From Malurus cyaneus samueli (lineage: Eukaryota; Chordata; Aves; Passeriformes; Maluridae): a stretch of 64,000 bases of DNA. The DNA is taken from positions 5,215,216-5,279,215 of the forward strand of contig CM019219.1 of NCBI GenBank assembly GCA_009741485.1. Direction: 5' to 3'. The notes under the pieces were generated by a model. That model had not been told where the DNA came from. It saw nothing but the letters and a program-made list of their open reading frames with translations, and did no database searches. Position numbers and translations under genes: made by a program. Positions 60,801 through 64,000 of this stretch are shown here, piece after piece; position 1 is the first letter of the stretch; every line of letters starts with the position of its first letter.

Positions 60801-63311
60801 CCTTTTTATACAAAGAAAAGCATCCTGGACAGGCACCTGAGCTTTGCAAACCATGCTGGGGCAATTTAGCTCTGTCATTAGAGACAGAGAGCAGAGCTGA
60901 CTGTGGCAGACTGTGAATGAATTTTCACTGCCAAAGAAACTAATTTTACTGTTTACAAGTCATGTTTCAAATGAACAAAAAGCCACCTGTGTATAAATTA
61001 CTCTTTCTGTAACACGATTTTTCAATCCTTCCAAAGACACCTGTAGGGTTTGACGTGCAATCCCGTGATGAATTAATGGTGGCTGGATGTCCAAACACAA
61101 CAAATCATCTTCAGGCAGTTCAGCCACTGAAAAGGTAATGTCAATTTACAGTAAAAAATATCCTTCTTCACACAGAAATAGAAATTGAGGGGTGTGTGTA
61201 GAAGGAGGGTGTCAGTTTATAAATCAAGGACTGTGAGTACCTCAAATGTTCTTCAAATATTACAGGGTGGAAAAATATCAGGGAATCTCAGTCATTTTTA
61301 CCTCTTCCACCTCTGGCTATGCTGGTTGTTGATACTCTGTTCCCACTGATTGCATCATTGTTAAAAATAATAATACAAACAGAGATTTCAAAGAAACTCA
61401 TGAACAAATACTTTATGGTATTTACAAGGTGCATTTTTTATGAGTTGATTTTTCTTCTCTTTAAGCAGTGCTTCATCTGTATCTAGTAAAAGCCTAGATG
61501 AGAAACAGTTTACTAGATATGGAATATTAAATACAAATATTGGGCGGTCATAACAGAAAAGTCTGAAAAGGGCTTTAAAAGAAACCAAAGAAGCTTTCAT
61601 ATAAACAGCTAGAATAAATATATGAAAATTTGGGGTTTCTTAATAAAATGTGCTGCATATGTGTGTAGTTAAGAAAATGTCTGCATTCACATGCATGTAT
61701 GTGTGAGAATATATTTATATTTGTGCACTTACATAGTTCAGCTATACATGTATACACATATTTTATATATTTATAACATCTGTTTATTATACTTATATAT
61801 GCTTTTCAACACTGCTGCCCTGTTTCAAACCGTTCAAAACCAAAACTGCTTAATGCAAAATTCTCATACTCCAGCTGGAGGTAAATGTCACCCCTCTAAA
61901 ATAATAAGCCATAAATACAGCTTTTGTTTTTACTGTTTACTCCAGATAAATTATATTTTTAACTGGTGTGCTGTCCCGAGGACATGGAAGCTTTCCATGT
62001 GTATATACAAGATTTGACGATTATTTAGTGGAAATAAAACCAAATTACCCTAGTGTTAGAAAGATGCTAAGCAGCCTGAAGCATGATGCAATGGTTGAAC
62101 CCAAAAGTTCAGTTCATTTGCAGAGATGTTACTGGCTCCAGCTGCGCTCTCTGCAGAGGGGATGGGGCTGAATACCCCCAGAAACCAAACAAAGAAATGC
62201 CTGAGATGTACAACTCCGACTCAGAATAAAAACAGGAATAGTTGAATCATGCCACAGTAACCCGAGATACTTTACACGGGTCCTCCTACATTCTTCCAGG
62301 GAACTTCTTCAGGTGACACGTTGTTTAATAATGGAAAATACTCCTATATGTAACCTTTAGGATCTCCCTTAAAGTCTTGACTGATGTGTTTTCAGCATTG
62401 AAATTTATAGTAATATCAGCATCAGTAATTTATGTGTTTTAATTTAAAGCATCTGGTTTTAATTTCTGTAGTTCAAGGGTTTTTCAGCAGTTGCCCATGA
62501 GTAAACATTTGATCTTGATACTATGTTTTGAGTCTATATTTGACTACCATCTTTCTCACATTTGGGGTCTCATTAAAAGTTAAATAATTTTGTCTCAAAA
62601 ATCTGGTTTTTTCACAAGAGAAGTAACATTGTTTCTAAATAACGGAGAAGAATTCTGTGTTTCAATTTGGACATGAAAACAGTCCCCACCATTTCTCATT
62701 TTATTTTGCTCATTCCCACTTTTGGGGCTTTTGGAGGTTTGTTTTTTTTTTGTATTTAATTCAGTACTCCTGTGCTGGATCACACTGAGGGATAAGAAAA
62801 GACCACTGCAACAGAGAGGTTCTCGTATTAATGTTCACAACCCAACCAGGCTCAGTGAGGGCAGTTCAAAAGCAACGTTCTTTCTTTGTGAGACACATGG
62901 CCTTGAGCTGCATTCTCAGCTTCCCCTGTGGTTTTAGATGACTCATGGACTTTGACAGTTTCCTTGAAGACCCAGTTGCCAAAGTCCTGTAAATGCATTT
63001 GAATTTAATTTTATTTTAAAGCGAAGGGTTTTTTAGCTGCTCAGCTTCAAAGAAGTGGTCGAGAATGTGAAGTTCAAAGGCTCTAACACGTTAAGATGTT
63101 AATTAAAGAATCTCAACATGCCTTTGTCTGAAAATCCATAATTGAGGATGGATTTACTGAATACATGGAACTGAATTCTGAATGCCATGGGATTGGCAAT
63201 ACTGCAGACCTCTTGCAAAAGAAGACACTTAGATGTTTTTTTAAAAGCAATTTCTTGGTTTTGAACCAAAGAAGTTGGCTTGGACTGCTCCCAGCTGCTT
63301 CCATCTGCTGT
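57821..63311. other. Non-coding DNA, no gene seen
   Basis: The longest frames are 168 codons (59833-60339, plus) and 123 codons (59779-60150, minus). They face each other across a GC-richer patch at about 59830-60170 that has some CpGs. Neither resembles a known protein. A full-consensus splice donor, AAAG|GTAAGTG, lies on the minus strand with its exon edge at 60324, but nothing else supports an exon. The stretch 61600-61800 is AT-rich with TATATA and ACATG alternation. Confidence 0.7.
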
Positions 63312-63446
63312 CCTGGTGTTCAAGTCCAGGTTGGATGGGCTTTGGGAACTTGGTCCAGTGGAAAATGTCCCTACCAATGGCAGGGGGCCTGCAGCAGATG
63401 ATCTTTAAGGTCCCTTCCAACCCAAACCATTCCAAGATTTTGTGAA
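63312..63446 (+). mobile_element. CR1 LINE, 3' end, plus strand
   Basis: CCAGGTTGGATGGGCTTTGG, GGTCCAGTGGAAAATGTCCC, CAATGGCAGGGGGC, GATGATCTTTAAGGTCCCTT and CCAACCCAAACCATTCCAAG follow in order. This is the characteristic avian CR1 3' untranslated end, finishing in a degraded ATTCTATG-type terminal repeat (AGATTTTGTGAAT). The 5' part is missing, as is usual for CR1, and no coding sequence remains. Confidence 0.96.
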
Positions 63447-64000
63447 TCCATTATTTCATGCTTTTTTTTTTATATTCCTACCAGTAAAGAAGGAAGCATA
63501 GAAGAGAATAATTCTGAGAGAGGAGGCGACTAGATCCATTTACCATTTTAAATGCATCATCTTTTTAGCTCTTTAATTAATTCATTAATTACAAATTAGC
63601 TTCCAGGATTTCATAGTAGGAAGCTGTATAATTATCTAATCTTTACTCCTGTGTAACAAACCAAAGAACTGAGCCCTAATTCCCTCTCCATAACTGATGG
63701 TGGGTATAAAGAAGAGATTCAATCAGGAGTATTACTCTATCAGGACTCATTTCTCTGCAATTCATGATGCCATATGGTACATTTAATCAGGAATAAAGAA
63801 GGTTTCCAGAACTGGAAAGATTTTATATCAAGGCTGGGAGATCTCTAGCTGCTGTGCTCTCATTGATATGAAGGACATTAGTCTAATCACAGCCTTGGAC
63901 TGAATTTTTGGTTAACAGACCTTTTGAAGTAAACCTCTGTGATTGCTTCTTTTAAGAAGTCTTGGTTTCCTGCCCAGAAGCCAACCATGCTGGAAAGCCT
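63447..64000. other. Non-coding DNA, no gene seen
   Basis: AT-rich flank of the CR1 with a T-run at 63462-63471. Nothing else recognised. Confidence 0.75.

Noticed and set aside
1..64000. CRISPR array, operon, phage or bacterial mobile element
   Set aside because: No spaced palindromic repeats or tightly packed frames; repeats and composition are those of a bird nuclear genome.

Overview
This window looks like non-coding nuclear DNA from a bird, most likely a songbird or another passerine. Two elements support this. Typical avian CR1 LINE 3' ends lie at 51229-51321 (minus) and 63312-63446 (plus). A SINE at 17001-17144 has a tRNA-Ile head joined to a CR1-type tail, which is the structure of the passerine-specific TguSINE1 family. 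The background is AT-rich and dense in stop codons on both strands, with homopolymers and microsatellites scattered through it. I found no recognisable protein-coding exon, rRNA or functional tRNA gene. The window therefore reads as intergenic or deep intronic sequence. I cannot name the neighbouring genes.

Layout. 1-5.8 kb: AT-rich DNA with two clusters of octamer (POU-type) motifs and a pair of adjacent perfect hairpins, ending at a 20-N gap. 5.8-17 kb: plain non-coding DNA with a perfect palindrome and two short tandem duplications. 17.0-17.6 kb: the tRNA-Ile/CR1 SINE, then a CpG-rich islet holding a (GGAGAA)-type repeat, a textbook CTCF core motif and a CCAAT box. 18-25 kb: AT-rich DNA, two long (AT)n tracts, an 8-bp minisatellite, a doubtful retroviral env-like remnant and a MIR/L2-like old repeat. 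25-48 kb: mostly featureless DNA, with one homeodomain/octamer cluster (33.1 kb) and one perfect hairpin (31.75 kb). 48-49.5 kb: a near-identical direct duplication flanking a CpG-rich islet and an assembly-made false duplication. 51-54.4 kb: a CR1, an unusual 125-nt hairpin built from three copies of one 20-bp unit, and the longest open frame in the window (289 codons). 54.7 kb: a second assembly-type false duplication. 55-64 kb: plain DNA ending in a well preserved CR1.

No set of genes works together here. The functional candidates are regulatory or structural: the CTCF/CpG islet, the motif clusters, the hairpin at 52.03-52.15 kb, and a speculative orphan or long non-coding transcript at 53.1-54.4 kb. 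Both single-N positions (48807 and 54806) sit exactly between two identical copies of about 90 bp. Nearby duplications and open frames that cross them are therefore artefacts.
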